NCBI GenBank assembly: GCA_947630585.1
Contig: CANRIE010000093.1
Location: 1 to 9,933, forward strand
Source of the DNA: an uncultured Bacilli bacterium
Lineage (GTDB): Bacteria > Bacillota_I > Bacilli_A > RF39 > UBA660
Direction: 5' to 3'
Length of the DNA stretch: 9,933 nt
The notes beneath the pieces were generated by a model. It was given only the letters and a program-made list of their open reading frames with translations. It was not told the origin of the DNA and made no database searches. A program made the translations under genes and the position numbers. Every line of letters begins with the position of its first letter. Within the stretch, counting starts at the first letter, position 1. Positions 1-5,627 of the stretch are shown piece after piece.

Positions 1-188
1 ACCTTTTTAAGATAAATCTTAGCTCTTTGAAAATTTAAAAATATTTTAAAAATTTACACACTAATCTTGACAAGGTCTTGTATTAAATTAAAAACTTAAG
101 TTAATTTACCATATAAGTCAATTGAATGTGGTAAAATAAGTTCAAAAAAATACTTGATTATTTAATAAAAATATGATAATATGAATAC
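1..188. other. AT-rich intergenic stretch, no gene seen
   Basis: All reading frames on both strands are closed within a few dozen codons, and no start codon has a credible ribosome binding site. In one frame the first bases could be the last 11 codons of an upstream gene (stop at 36-38), but nothing supports this. A TTGACA-like hexamer lies near 67-72 without a matching -10 box. An imperfect inverted repeat (TTACCA at about 106-111 against TGGTAA near 129-134) is too short and too far apart to call. The right end carries promoter-like elements for the small RNA annotated next. Confidence 0.5.
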
Positions 189-210
189 ATGAAGAGAAAC
201 TTCATATAAT
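154..210 (+). promoter_or_regulatory. Candidate promoter(s) of the antisense RNA
   Basis: Two alternatives can be seen. The first is TTGATT (154-159) with a 17-base gap to TAATAT (177-182). It would start transcription near 189, exactly at a small hairpin (ATGAAG 189-194 with CTTCAT 200-205). The second is a perfect TATAAT (205-210) with a poor -35 region; it would start near G219, so that the RNA begins GGATATACC. The second mirrors the opposite-strand toxin promoter, where TATAAT is followed by GGTTATACC at nearly the same spacing. Which is used cannot be decided from sequence. Confidence 0.45.
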
Positions 211-246
211 AAAAAAAAGGATATACCTAATTGTCGTTGTTAGGTA
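211..246 (-). terminator. Possible terminator of the toxin mRNA
   Basis: On the minus strand TACCTAA (246-240) and TTAGGTA (230-224) form a 7 bp stem with a 9-base loop. It is followed after TATCC by eight T (218-211). The five-base gap before the T run makes it weaker than a canonical intrinsic terminator. It is the only stem plus T-tract seen downstream of the toxin stop codon, and it would make the 3' UTR about 90 nt long. Confidence 0.4.
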
Positions 247-253
247 CTATTCC
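219..253 (+). repeat. Left copy of inverted leader repeat
   Basis: This 35-base block reads GGATATACCTAATT...TTAGGTACTATTCC on the plus strand. The reverse complement of 468-497 reads GGTTATACCTAATT...TAGGTGCTATTCC. The two differ by two substitutions and five extra bases in the central loop (GTCGTTG against CG). Each copy is also internally palindromic (CCTAA...TTAGG) and can fold as a hairpin. The copies form the 5' ends of the two convergent RNAs. Confidence 0.85.
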
Positions 254-265
254 AATAATTTGGGC

Positions 266-303
266 GCACTCTAATGATACAGACAAACGTTAGAGTGCTT
301 TTT
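266..303 (+). terminator. Intrinsic terminator of the antisense RNA
   Basis: GCACTCTAA (266-274) pairs with TTAGAGTGC (290-298) in a perfect 9 bp stem, extendable by a U-G and a G-C pair. The loop holds ATACAGACA, and TTTTT follows directly (299-303). On the minus strand the same hairpin is followed by GCCCAAATT, so it terminates only the plus-strand RNA. The loop complement in the toxin mRNA could be the first contact site between the two RNAs. Confidence 0.8.
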
Positions 304-304
304 A

Positions 305-400
305 CTATCTAACTAGCGAAAGTGCTAGTAATAGTGCTAAGGCTAAAAGCCCTAGTAGTAGTAATACTACTAATTGAAAAAAGAAATCTTTTTTTAACAT
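305..400 (-). CDS. Small hydrophobic peptide, candidate type I toxin (31 aa)
   Basis: The reading frame encodes 31 residues. A short charged N-terminus (MLKKD) is followed by FFF and a long hydrophobic segment of about 21 residues (10-30), and the chain ends VR. Fourteen of 31 residues are Leu. This is the build of membrane-acting type I toxins; I do not recognise a specific family such as Fst or TxpA in the residues themselves. The start is set by an excellent ribosome binding site, AAAGGATGTGAT (415-404), three bases upstream of ATG. The gene has a consensus promoter (532-504), a leader of about 97 nt that can mask the ribosome binding site, and a convergent antisense RNA covering its 3' UTR. 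The combination makes a chance ORF unlikely. The alternative is a small membrane protein of other function, or cargo of a small inverted-repeat element. Confidence 0.65.
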   Translation of the reverse strand: MLKKDFFFQLVVLLLLGLLALALLLALSLVR

Positions 401-403
401 AGT

Positions 404-415
404 ATCACATCCTTT
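404..415 (-). promoter_or_regulatory. Toxin ribosome binding site, probably sequestered
   Basis: AAAGGATGTGAT matches the anti-Shine-Dalgarno complement at all but one position and fixes the ATG at 400. GTATGAAAGG (420-411 on the minus strand) can pair with CCTTTTATAC (469-460) in the same leader: 10 pairs with one G-U. This would bury the GAAAGG core in a stem. Leader masking of the toxin Shine-Dalgarno is known for Fst/par and other type I systems; here it is an inference from complementarity. Confidence 0.6.
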
Positions 416-467
416 CATACATATTTTTATATTGAAAAAACATCAAGATAAAAATGTCTGTATAAAA

Positions 468-497
468 GGAATAGCACCTAACGAATTAGGTATAACC
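468..497 (-). repeat. Right copy of inverted leader repeat (toxin mRNA 5' end)
   Basis: Read on the minus strand, this 30-base block starts GGTTATACC and ends GCTATTCC, and is a near copy of the plus-strand block 219-253. It begins at the predicted toxin mRNA start (G497). Because the copies are inverted, the 5' end of the toxin mRNA is complementary to its own 3' UTR. A second shared word, ATACAGACA, follows in both RNAs: 463-455 on the minus strand, and 277-285 on the plus strand in the terminator loop. Confidence 0.85.
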
Positions 498-503
498 AAA
501 TTA

Positions 504-532
504 ATTATATAGTAATAAGATATTAAAGTCAA
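504..532 (-). promoter_or_regulatory. Strong promoter of the toxin mRNA
   Basis: On the minus strand TTGACT (532-527) is separated by exactly 17 bases from a perfect TATAAT (509-504). The expected start is near G497, six bases past the -10 box, which gives a leader of about 97 nt before the toxin ATG. It is one of the best sigma-A-type promoters in the window. Confidence 0.8.
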
Positions 533-610
533 TAATATATTATAAATTATTTATTTTAAAATATCATAATTGTATTAATAGTTATAAAATGATATTTTTT
601 TTAAAAGTAA

Positions 611-639
611 TTGTATTAAATTAAAAAAAGTGTTATCAT
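611..639 (+). promoter_or_regulatory. Extended -10 promoter of the propeller membrane protein
   Basis: TTGTAT (611-616), a 17-base spacer and TATCAT (634-639) preceded by TG (631-632) make a plausible extended -10 promoter. Transcription would start near 646, leaving only about ten leader bases before the ATG at 655. Confidence 0.55.
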
Positions 640-654
640 TGATATGGTGGTAAG

Positions 655-2082
655 ATGAAGAAGGATAAACAAGATATTAAAAAAGAAAAGAAAAGTAATA
701 AAGAAAAAGTAAGAGAAGAAAGAAAAAGAATAAAGAAAGAAAAAAAAGAAATAAGAGATTATGATAAATTAAAAAGAGTTACCAAAGTAATTGCAATTAT
801 TGCTATATTAATAATAGTAATTGAAGGGATTGCAATGTTAGGTATGAATATTAGAATAGATAATGAAATTACATATTTAGATACTTTAAATAGTATAGAA
901 AATGTTGATAATAAATATTATATAGCTGCAGGATCTAGCAATTTTAAACATAGTAATTATAATACACCATTTACATATGAGTATGAAGATGGTATTCAAA
1001 AAGGTAAAATAAATCTAGTTTATGCTGAACAAGCTAAGTTAGTTAAATATGATAATGAGATGAATATTGTCTTTGAAAAAACATTTAAAACTGATTATGC
1101 ATCAACTTTTTATGATGCTAAAGTTAGTGATGACTTTATAATTGCGGTTGGAAGTTACGTGTATGATAAGAGCCAATTAAGTATTAATACAAGAGATGGT
1201 TTAATTGTTAAATATGATTTAGATGGAAAAATGATTTGGAGTAAGAATTATCAAGTTTTAGGAGATACTGAATTTAAAAGTTTAATAATTGTTGATGATG
1301 GAATTATTGCTGTTGGTCAAAGTATCTATGAAAATATGGAAATTGGTAATCATCCAACTGGTGGTGGAATAATTGTTAAATATGATTTTGATGGAAATGA
1401 GGTTTGGCATAATAACTTTGGAGGTAATAAATCCGGAATATTTAACGATATAGTTAAAGTAGATGATGGATATATAGTATGTGGAAAAGATGCAGCTAAC
1501 TATGGACTTTTAGTTAAATATAAATTAAATGGTGATATGGAATGGCAAAAGAATTATGAATTTACAGATAGTTATGGTATGTATAAATTAGGAGTTCATG
1601 ATAATAAAATTTATATTGCAAGTGGTGTTAAAGTAGATGATAATAATCATGATGCGGGAATAATTGTCTATGATATGAATGGAGAATTAATAGATACTTA
1701 TAAAATAGGTGGAAGTCTTGATGAAAGATTTAATTCTTTAATGTTACTTGATGATAAAATAATTGCAGTTGGTTATACCTTATCAAATGATATAAAAATT
1801 GATAAATTAAATTATGTTAAAAATATGAGTGAAGGTATAATTGTTGAGTTTGATTATAATGGAAAGGTCTTAAATAGTAAAGTTTATAGTGGTACTAAAA
1901 ATGATATTTTAACAGATATTGATTATGCTATCCAAGAGACTTCTGACGAAATTAATAATACTAAACCTTATATAATAAGTGGTTATAGTAATTCAAAGCA
2001 TGGTTTATTTAAAGGTAATGGTAAAGATTACTATGGTAAAGTATTAAAATACAATGAAAAATTAGAATTAGAAAGAGAATAA
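655..2082 (+). CDS. Membrane-anchored protein with seven-repeat propeller-like ectodomain
   Basis: The 475-residue protein has three parts. Residues 1-42 are extremely rich in Lys, Glu and Arg and should be cytoplasmic. Residues about 43-65 form one transmembrane helix. The rest should face outside. The ectodomain repeats a pair of strands seven times: a strand of the type IIAVG (near 88, 161, 217, 272, 318, 368, 438) followed by one of the type VKYDxDGxxxW (near 129, 184, 240, 286, 336, 396, 463). Spacing is mostly 45-60 residues. This suits a seven-bladed beta-propeller of the PQQ/WD-like type, with the outer-strand Trp lost in the last repeats. The start has a weak GGTGG site just upstream. 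It is a single-gene unit with its own promoter and terminator. The role is unknown; binding of a ligand, wall component or partner protein is an inference from the fold. Confidence 0.75.
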   Translation: MKKDKQDIKKEKKSNKEKVREERKRIKKEKKEIRDYDKLKRVTKVIAIIAILIIVIEGIAMLGMNIRIDNEITYLDTLNSIENVDNKYYIAAGSSNFKHSNYNTPFTYEYEDGIQKGKINLVYAEQAKLVKYDNEMNIVFEKTFKTDYASTFYDAKVSDDFIIAVGSYVYDKSQLSINTRDGLIVKYDLDGKMIWSKNYQVLGDTEFKSLIIVDDGIIAVGQSIYENMEIGNHPTGGGIIVKYDFDGNEVWHNNFGGNKSGIFNDIVKVDDGYIVCGKDAANYGLLVKYKLNGDMEWQKNYEFTDSYGMYKLGVHDNKIYIASGVKVDDNNHDAGIIVYDMNGELIDTYKIGGSLDERFNSLMLLDDKIIAVGYTLSNDIKIDKLNYVKNMSEGIIVEFDYNGKVLNSKVYSGTKNDILTDIDYAIQETSDEINNTKPYIISGYSNSKHGLFKGNGKDYYGKVLKYNEKLELERE

Positions 2083-2103
2083 CAGTTATTTGTTATTTTT
2101 TTT
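2079..2103 (+). terminator. Weak terminator after the propeller gene
   Basis: ATAACA (2079-2084) pairs with TGTTAT (2091-2096) around a 6-base loop and is followed by a run of T to 2103. The stem is short and AT-rich and includes the stop codon at 2080-2082. It separates this gene from the downstream operon promoter. Confidence 0.5.
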
Positions 2104-2123
2104 ACATTAATTGACGAATTATG

Positions 2124-2152
2124 TTGACTTTAGTAAAAAAAATATATATACT
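2124..2152 (+). promoter_or_regulatory. Promoter of the WXG100 operon
   Basis: TTGACT (2124-2129) and TATACT (2147-2152) are separated by 17 bases. The expected start is near 2159, about 27 bases before the ATPase ATG. A second TATAAT (2158-2163) has no matching -35 box. No other promoter as good is seen before 7056, so the block 2186-7055 is probably one transcript. Confidence 0.7.
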
Positions 2153-2185
2153 TAAATTATAATAAATGTAGGGAGGCTACGATAT

Positions 2186-3454
2186 ATGGAACGAAAGATT
2201 AATAATGAACTTAGTAAGTGGAAGACTGATGCTAAAAGGCCTTTATTACTATATGGAGCAAGACAAGTTGGGAAAACCTATTCCGTTTTAGAATTTGGAC
2301 GAAATAACTATAAAAACATTGCTTACTTTAATACCGATAACTATAAAGATTTATATGATATATTAAAACGAGAAAAAAATCCTGATAAGATTATTATGAA
2401 ATTATCCGTTTTATCAGGTGAAACAATCATGAAAAGTGATACTTTAATTATATTTGATAATACAAATGATGTTAATGTTATTAAAAGTTTAAAAGTATTT
2501 AATACGGAGACTAATTTATATAATATAATAATTATTACTTCAAGAAAAGAAATACTAAATAAATTAAAAGGTGAAGAGTTATATTTTAAAGCAATGTATC
2601 CCCTTGATTTTGAAGAGTTTTTAGCTAATACTGATAAAAAACAATTAATTAATTTTATAAGAGATTCTTATCAAAATAATACATCGATGCCATTTCATCA
2701 AACGGCACTTGATTTATATAATGATTACTTAATAACCGGTGGGATGCCTGAAGTTGTTGATGGTTATTTAAAAGGACTTGATGATTTAAAACTTGAAAGT
2801 ATTAAATTAAAAATAATTGATGTTATAAAAAAAGAAACAATAGATGCTAATAATTTAATTGATATTCCAAGAAGTAATGAAGTTTTAAATAGTATTAGTT
2901 ATCAATTAATAAAAGAAAATAAAAAATTTCAATATGGAAATATTAAAAAAGGAAGTCGTAGTAAAGACTATGAAGCAAGTATTAATTATTTAGGAATGAA
3001 TCAATTAGTAAATAGAAGTTTTAAACTTAATGATGTTAAAAGTCCTTTAAGTAGTAATAAAGATATTGAAAGTTTTAAATTATATACTAATGATGTTGGA
3101 ATTTTATATACAATGATGCACATGAATAAAATGAAATTCATGTCAGATGATAATATTAGAAGAACCTTAATTGAAAATGATGTTGCAAATACCTTAAATA
3201 GTTTTGGATATAGTTTATATTATTATCAATCAGAAGGGAAAACTGAGATTAATTTTGTTATTCAAAATAGGTTAGGTGAAATAATACCAATTGAAATACT
3301 TAATATGAATTTAAGTAAAGCTAAAGGGTTAACAATGTTTATAGCTAAATTTAATGTTAATAAATCAATTAGATTAACTGATGATAATTTTTCAAAGAAA
3401 AAAAATATTAAATATGTACCGGTTTATGCAACATTTTGTTTAAAAGATTTGTAG
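2186..3454 (+). CDS. Degenerate AAA_14/DUF4143-type ATPase
   Basis: The 422-residue protein follows the layout of the AAA_14-DUF4143 ATPases. The Walker A loop is intact (GARQVGKT, 24-31). A Walker B strand follows (LIIFDN, 87-92), then the family signature YPLDFEEFL (138-146), the GGMPEVV turn (185-191) and KLYTNDVGIL (298-307). The C-terminus resembles the PD-(D/E)XK-like end of DUF4143. Several key residues are changed: the usual Walker B pair Asp-Glu is Asp91-Asn92, the usual E-(V/I)-D-F is Glu354-Ile-Asn356-Phe, and the usual IEVK is IEIL (369-372). ATP could still bind, but hydrolysis and any nuclease activity are doubtful. The start has GGGAGG nine bases upstream. It is first in the operon with the WXG100 genes, 11 bases before the next start. 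Its role there is unknown. Confidence 0.8.
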   Translation: MERKINNELSKWKTDAKRPLLLYGARQVGKTYSVLEFGRNNYKNIAYFNTDNYKDLYDILKREKNPDKIIMKLSVLSGETIMKSDTLIIFDNTNDVNVIKSLKVFNTETNLYNIIIITSRKEILNKLKGEELYFKAMYPLDFEEFLANTDKKQLINFIRDSYQNNTSMPFHQTALDLYNDYLITGGMPEVVDGYLKGLDDLKLESIKLKIIDVIKKETIDANNLIDIPRSNEVLNSISYQLIKENKKFQYGNIKKGSRSKDYEASINYLGMNQLVNRSFKLNDVKSPLSSNKDIESFKLYTNDVGILYTMMHMNKMKFMSDDNIRRTLIENDVANTLNSFGYSLYYYQSEGKTEINFVIQNRLGEIIPIEILNMNLSKAKGLTMFIAKFNVNKSIRLTDDNFSKKKNIKYVPVYATFCLKDL

Positions 3455-3465
3455 AGGAGGAGAAA

Positions 3466-3762
3466 ATGAGTAATAATATTGGAATAGAAAATTATGATAA
3501 TTTATTAAATGATGCAAATATTTTAGAAAGTAAAATTGAGTCATATAATTGTCAAGTTAAGAAGTTTTTTGAAAATACTGATATGATTCAGCAATTTTGG
3601 AAAGGTGAAGCAGCTAAAGCTACGTTAGATGCAATTTTAAAATATAAAGAAAACTTTACTGATTTAGGATTAGTCTTAAAAGACTATGTAATAACATTAA
3701 GAAATAGTGTTAATGCTTTTCAAAATGTTGAAAATGATATAATAAATAGTAGGAGGGGGTGA
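3466..3762 (+). CDS. WXG100-like small helical protein 1 (98 aa)
   Basis: The protein is 98 residues long, the usual WXG100 (EsxA-like) size, and is predicted to be a helical hairpin with the turn motif F-W45-K-G47-E-A-A. WXG100 proteins form four-helix dimers and leave the cell through type VII secretion, alone or as partners of larger effectors. The start at 3466 is chosen because GAGGAGG (3454-3460) lies just upstream. An in-frame TTG at 3436 lies inside the ATPase gene without a ribosome binding site. No YxxxD/E export tag is obvious near the C-terminus. The stop TGA overlaps the ribosome binding region of the next gene, so translation of the two is probably coupled. Confidence 0.8.
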   Translation: MSNNIGIENYDNLLNDANILESKIESYNCQVKKFFENTDMIQQFWKGEAAKATLDAILKYKENFTDLGLVLKDYVITLRNSVNAFQNVENDIINSRRG

Positions 3763-3766
3763 AAAT

Positions 3767-4060
3767 ATGGATGTTGAAATATCACCAGTTGAGATTAGAA
3801 AAATGGGTGAAGAGATGAAAAAAATAGCTTCAGATATGATAAATGATTTAAATGAAATAACAGAACGAGTTAATATGATACCTGATAATTTTAGGGGGCA
3901 AGGATGCGATATGATAATGCAAAAATACAGTGCATTAAAAGCACATTTTAATGATTTTTATGATAAAGCTAATGAATGTTCTGATCATTTGATTAAGAGT
4001 GCTAATACTGCTATTAAAACTGATGTCGCACTTCAGAAAGTTTTAAATGAAAATTTTTAA
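3767..4060 (+). CDS. WXG100-like small helical protein 2, variant FRG motif (97 aa)
   Basis: The 97-residue protein has the size and two-helix pattern of WXG100 proteins, but the turn reads N-F42-R-G44-Q-G, so Trp is replaced by Phe. Heptad-like hydrophobic spacing runs through both helices (about 8-36 and 47-90). The start follows AGGAGGGGGTG by a few bases and lies four bases past the preceding stop. As the second member of a tandem pair it could be the heterodimer partner of protein 1, as EsxA/EsxB are, or an Lap-type helper of the effector at the end of the operon. Both are inferences from position. Confidence 0.7.
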   Translation: MDVEISPVEIRKMGEEMKKIASDMINDLNEITERVNMIPDNFRGQGCDMIMQKYSALKAHFNDFYDKANECSDHLIKSANTAIKTDVALQKVLNENF

Positions 4061-4084
4061 AGGTTATAAAGGAGATTAGATTAT

Positions 4085-4873
4085 ATGAAACAATCGTTAG
4101 ATCCAGAATTAATTTTATCTTGTTTAAAATACGGAGCTTTAAATATGTTATTAGATGATAATGATAATAATTATTTTGATGAAAAGTTAATCCATCCTAA
4201 TTATATTAAAGGCGTTTTTACATCGTTTAATGAAATATCAGATTTTTGGTCTAATTTAGTTAGTAAAATTCGCTTTTTTGTACAAGATTTTGATAGTGTA
4301 CAACCACCTAATATAGATACCGATTTAAGTGAATTAGATTTTTTAGGCTTTAATGGGATGGTAATGACAAAAAGCACCGATTTACGAGTTAGAGATTCTG
4401 CAGGTGGAGATGGCAATGTATTAGATAAAATTCCCAAAGGAACTAGACTTAATATTAAAGAGGCCGATGGTGATTATTATAAAGTTGAATATTTAGATTA
4501 TGATGAAAATGGACAGTTAGTTACTAAAACAGGATATGTATCCAGAGAATACGTTAAAGAAAATCCAAATACCAATAATAAGTTTGAAACTAACCCATCT
4601 AGTGGCAATTCCGGAACTAGCAATTTAGGCGCTTCTGAAGGAAAAAGTGGTGTTGATAATACCCCTCTTTCATCATCACCTAACGAAATGGTTGTTAATA
4701 CTAAAAGTTCAAACCTTAATATGCGTTTAGGAGCAGGTAAAAATTATCAAGTTATAGATACTCTTCCTAAGGGGAGCAAAGTTAATGTTATTGGAAAAGT
4801 AGATAGTAATGGCTGGGTTAAGGTCGAAGTAAATGGTAAAGAAGGATATGTTCATTCTTCATATCTTAAATAA
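4085..4873 (+). CDS. Protein with two bacterial SH3 (SH3b) domains, no signal peptide
   Basis: Residues 1 to about 97 form a largely helical region with no signal peptide or transmembrane segment; it contains DFWSN near 54-58, faintly WXG-like. The first SH3b domain follows (about 98-160, with the DLRVRDSAG and IPKGTRL strands and a GYVSREYV end). A low-complexity Ser/Asn/Gly linker (about 162-200) separates it from a second SH3b domain at the extreme C-terminus (about 201-262, LNMRLGAGKNYQ, LPKGSKVNV, GYVHSSYLK). SH3b domains usually bind peptidoglycan peptides and sit on exported proteins. The gene lies between WXG100 genes, so export by type VII secretion is more likely than by Sec; this is inferred. 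AAAGGAGA lies upstream of the ATG. It could be a wall-targeting partner of the peptidase protein encoded downstream. Confidence 0.8.
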   Translation: MKQSLDPELILSCLKYGALNMLLDDNDNNYFDEKLIHPNYIKGVFTSFNEISDFWSNLVSKIRFFVQDFDSVQPPNIDTDLSELDFLGFNGMVMTKSTDLRVRDSAGGDGNVLDKIPKGTRLNIKEADGDYYKVEYLDYDENGQLVTKTGYVSREYVKENPNTNNKFETNPSSGNSGTSNLGASEGKSGVDNTPLSSSPNEMVVNTKSSNLNMRLGAGKNYQVIDTLPKGSKVNVIGKVDSNGWVKVEVNGKEGYVHSSYLK

Positions 4874-4899
4874 AATTAAAACATATACGAGGAGGTTTT

Positions 4900-5295
4900 A
4901 TGTTAAGAACTAGAAATGCAGATTTAATAGGTGAAGCAGGAACTTTTCAAAGAAATGCAGCTAATGAGTTAGCCGAAAAATTTAAAAAATTAGAATTAGA
5001 TGTTGAAACATTAAGAGATTTTTATAAAGGAGCAGCAGCTGATGCAGATATAAAATCCTTTCAAATTGGAATAGCTAATTTTAAAAAAGTAATTGAAAAA
5101 ATAAATGCTTATGGAAAATATCAAGAAGATATTTTTAAACATGATAGTGAGAGTCATGATAAAGCTAAAAAGGAAGTTCGTGAATTACTTAATGATCCAC
5201 TTCTAAAAGCGAAAATGCTTGAAAATTCAATTATAAATATTCCTGATGAATTAAATCCTGATGAATTTAATAAAGGAGGTCCTTTTAATGCCTAA
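4900..5295 (+). CDS. WXG100-like helical protein 3, variant YKG motif (131 aa)
   Basis: The first about 95 residues form a WXG100-like helical hairpin with the turn F41-Y42-K-G44-A-A-A, where Tyr replaces the usual Trp. A charged C-terminal extension of about 35 residues follows (HDKAKKEVRELL...), which is unusual for a free-standing WXG100 protein and may be a partner-binding or export segment. The start has a strong GAGGAGGT seven bases upstream. The last eight bases overlap the next gene, whose ribosome binding site lies inside this one, so the two are probably translationally coupled and may act as a pair. Confidence 0.7.
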   Translation: MLRTRNADLIGEAGTFQRNAANELAEKFKKLELDVETLRDFYKGAAADADIKSFQIGIANFKKVIEKINAYGKYQEDIFKHDSESHDKAKKEVRELLNDPLLKAKMLENSIINIPDELNPDEFNKGGPFNA

Positions 5296-5605
5296 TAGTG
5301 GATTTAGTGTTGATTTGCCTTCAGTTACTAAGCAATTAGAAATTATTGAAGCTGACATTGATGAAATTTCAGATATTATCAAAAAAATCTATGAAAAAAT
5401 GTTAGATTTAGATGATTCTAAATGGAAAGGCAAAGAAAAAGATAAAATTGATAACCAATATATGCCTTATTTAAACAAATTAGATCAAGAAACAAATGGG
5501 TATTTAAAAAGTTATGTTGCACAGATAAAAGAAAGTATTGAGATGTTTAACCAAGCAGATATTGATATTAAAAATACGGCTAGTAGTATTAAAGACATTA
5601 AATAA
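5288..5605 (+). CDS. WXG100-like small helical protein 4 (105 aa)
   Basis: The 105-residue protein has a canonical turn motif K-W46-K-G48 between two long amphipathic helices (about 11-42 and 52-100). The start at 5288 is preferred because AAAGGAGGT (5272-5280) lies just upstream; an in-frame ATG at 5261 has no ribosome binding site and would lengthen the overlap with the preceding gene. It directly precedes the peptidase-effector gene (22 bases), the position taken by WXG/Lap-type helper proteins next to LXG effectors in other Bacillota. A helper or chaperone role is inferred. Confidence 0.75.
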   Translation: MPNSGFSVDLPSVTKQLEIIEADIDEISDIIKKIYEKMLDLDDSKWKGKEKDKIDNQYMPYLNKLDQETNGYLKSYVAQIKESIEMFNQADIDIKNTASSIKDIK

Positions 5606-5627
5606 AGGACTATGAAAGGATGATGTT

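Larger units (their letters stand above)
219..304 (+). ncRNA. Candidate antitoxin RNA, antisense to the toxin mRNA 3' UTR
   Basis: A short untranslated RNA of about 86 nt is inferred from a TATAAT box just upstream (205-210) and a good intrinsic terminator at its end (266-303). It is convergent with the small hydrophobic peptide gene on the minus strand and stops at that gene's stop codon (305-307). It would therefore pair along its whole length with the toxin mRNA 3' untranslated region and not with the coding part. This geometry resembles TxpA/RatA and BsrG/SR4 of Bacillus, where the antitoxin RNA overlaps the toxin mRNA 3' end and promotes its decay. Its first 35 bases are a near copy of the toxin mRNA 5' end. 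No reading frame with a ribosome binding site lies within it. The start could instead lie near 189. Confidence 0.55.

Noticed and set aside
1..38. C-terminal tail of an upstream plus-strand gene
   Set aside because: Only 11 codons are open in one frame, and composition does not differ from intergenic sequence; not supportable.
189..205. ATGAAG/CTTCAT hairpin as a terminator
   Set aside because: The stem is 6 bp and is followed by A rather than T on the plus strand; on the minus strand no T run follows. It may be a 5' hairpin of the antisense RNA if transcription starts near 189.
219..497. A MITE or tiny insertion element with terminal inverted repeats
   Set aside because: The two inverted copies would fit, but I see no target-site duplication at the edges, and each copy starts just past a TATAAT box, which fits RNA 5' ends better. 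It is kept only as an alternative.
3436..3465. Earlier TTG start for the first WXG100 gene
   Set aside because: It lies inside the ATPase gene without a ribosome binding site; GAGGAGG directly precedes the ATG at 3466 and the resulting length fits the family.
3760..3762. TGA read as Trp (Mycoplasma code)
   Set aside because: TGG is used for Trp in conserved WXG motifs, TGA sits right at a gene junction with a ribosome binding site, and TGA also ends the membrane protein gene; the standard code explains all.
4201..4437. Minus-strand ORF of 78 codons
   Set aside because: It lies wholly inside the SH3b gene on the opposite strand, whose domains and ribosome binding site are clear; it has no ribosome binding site of its own.
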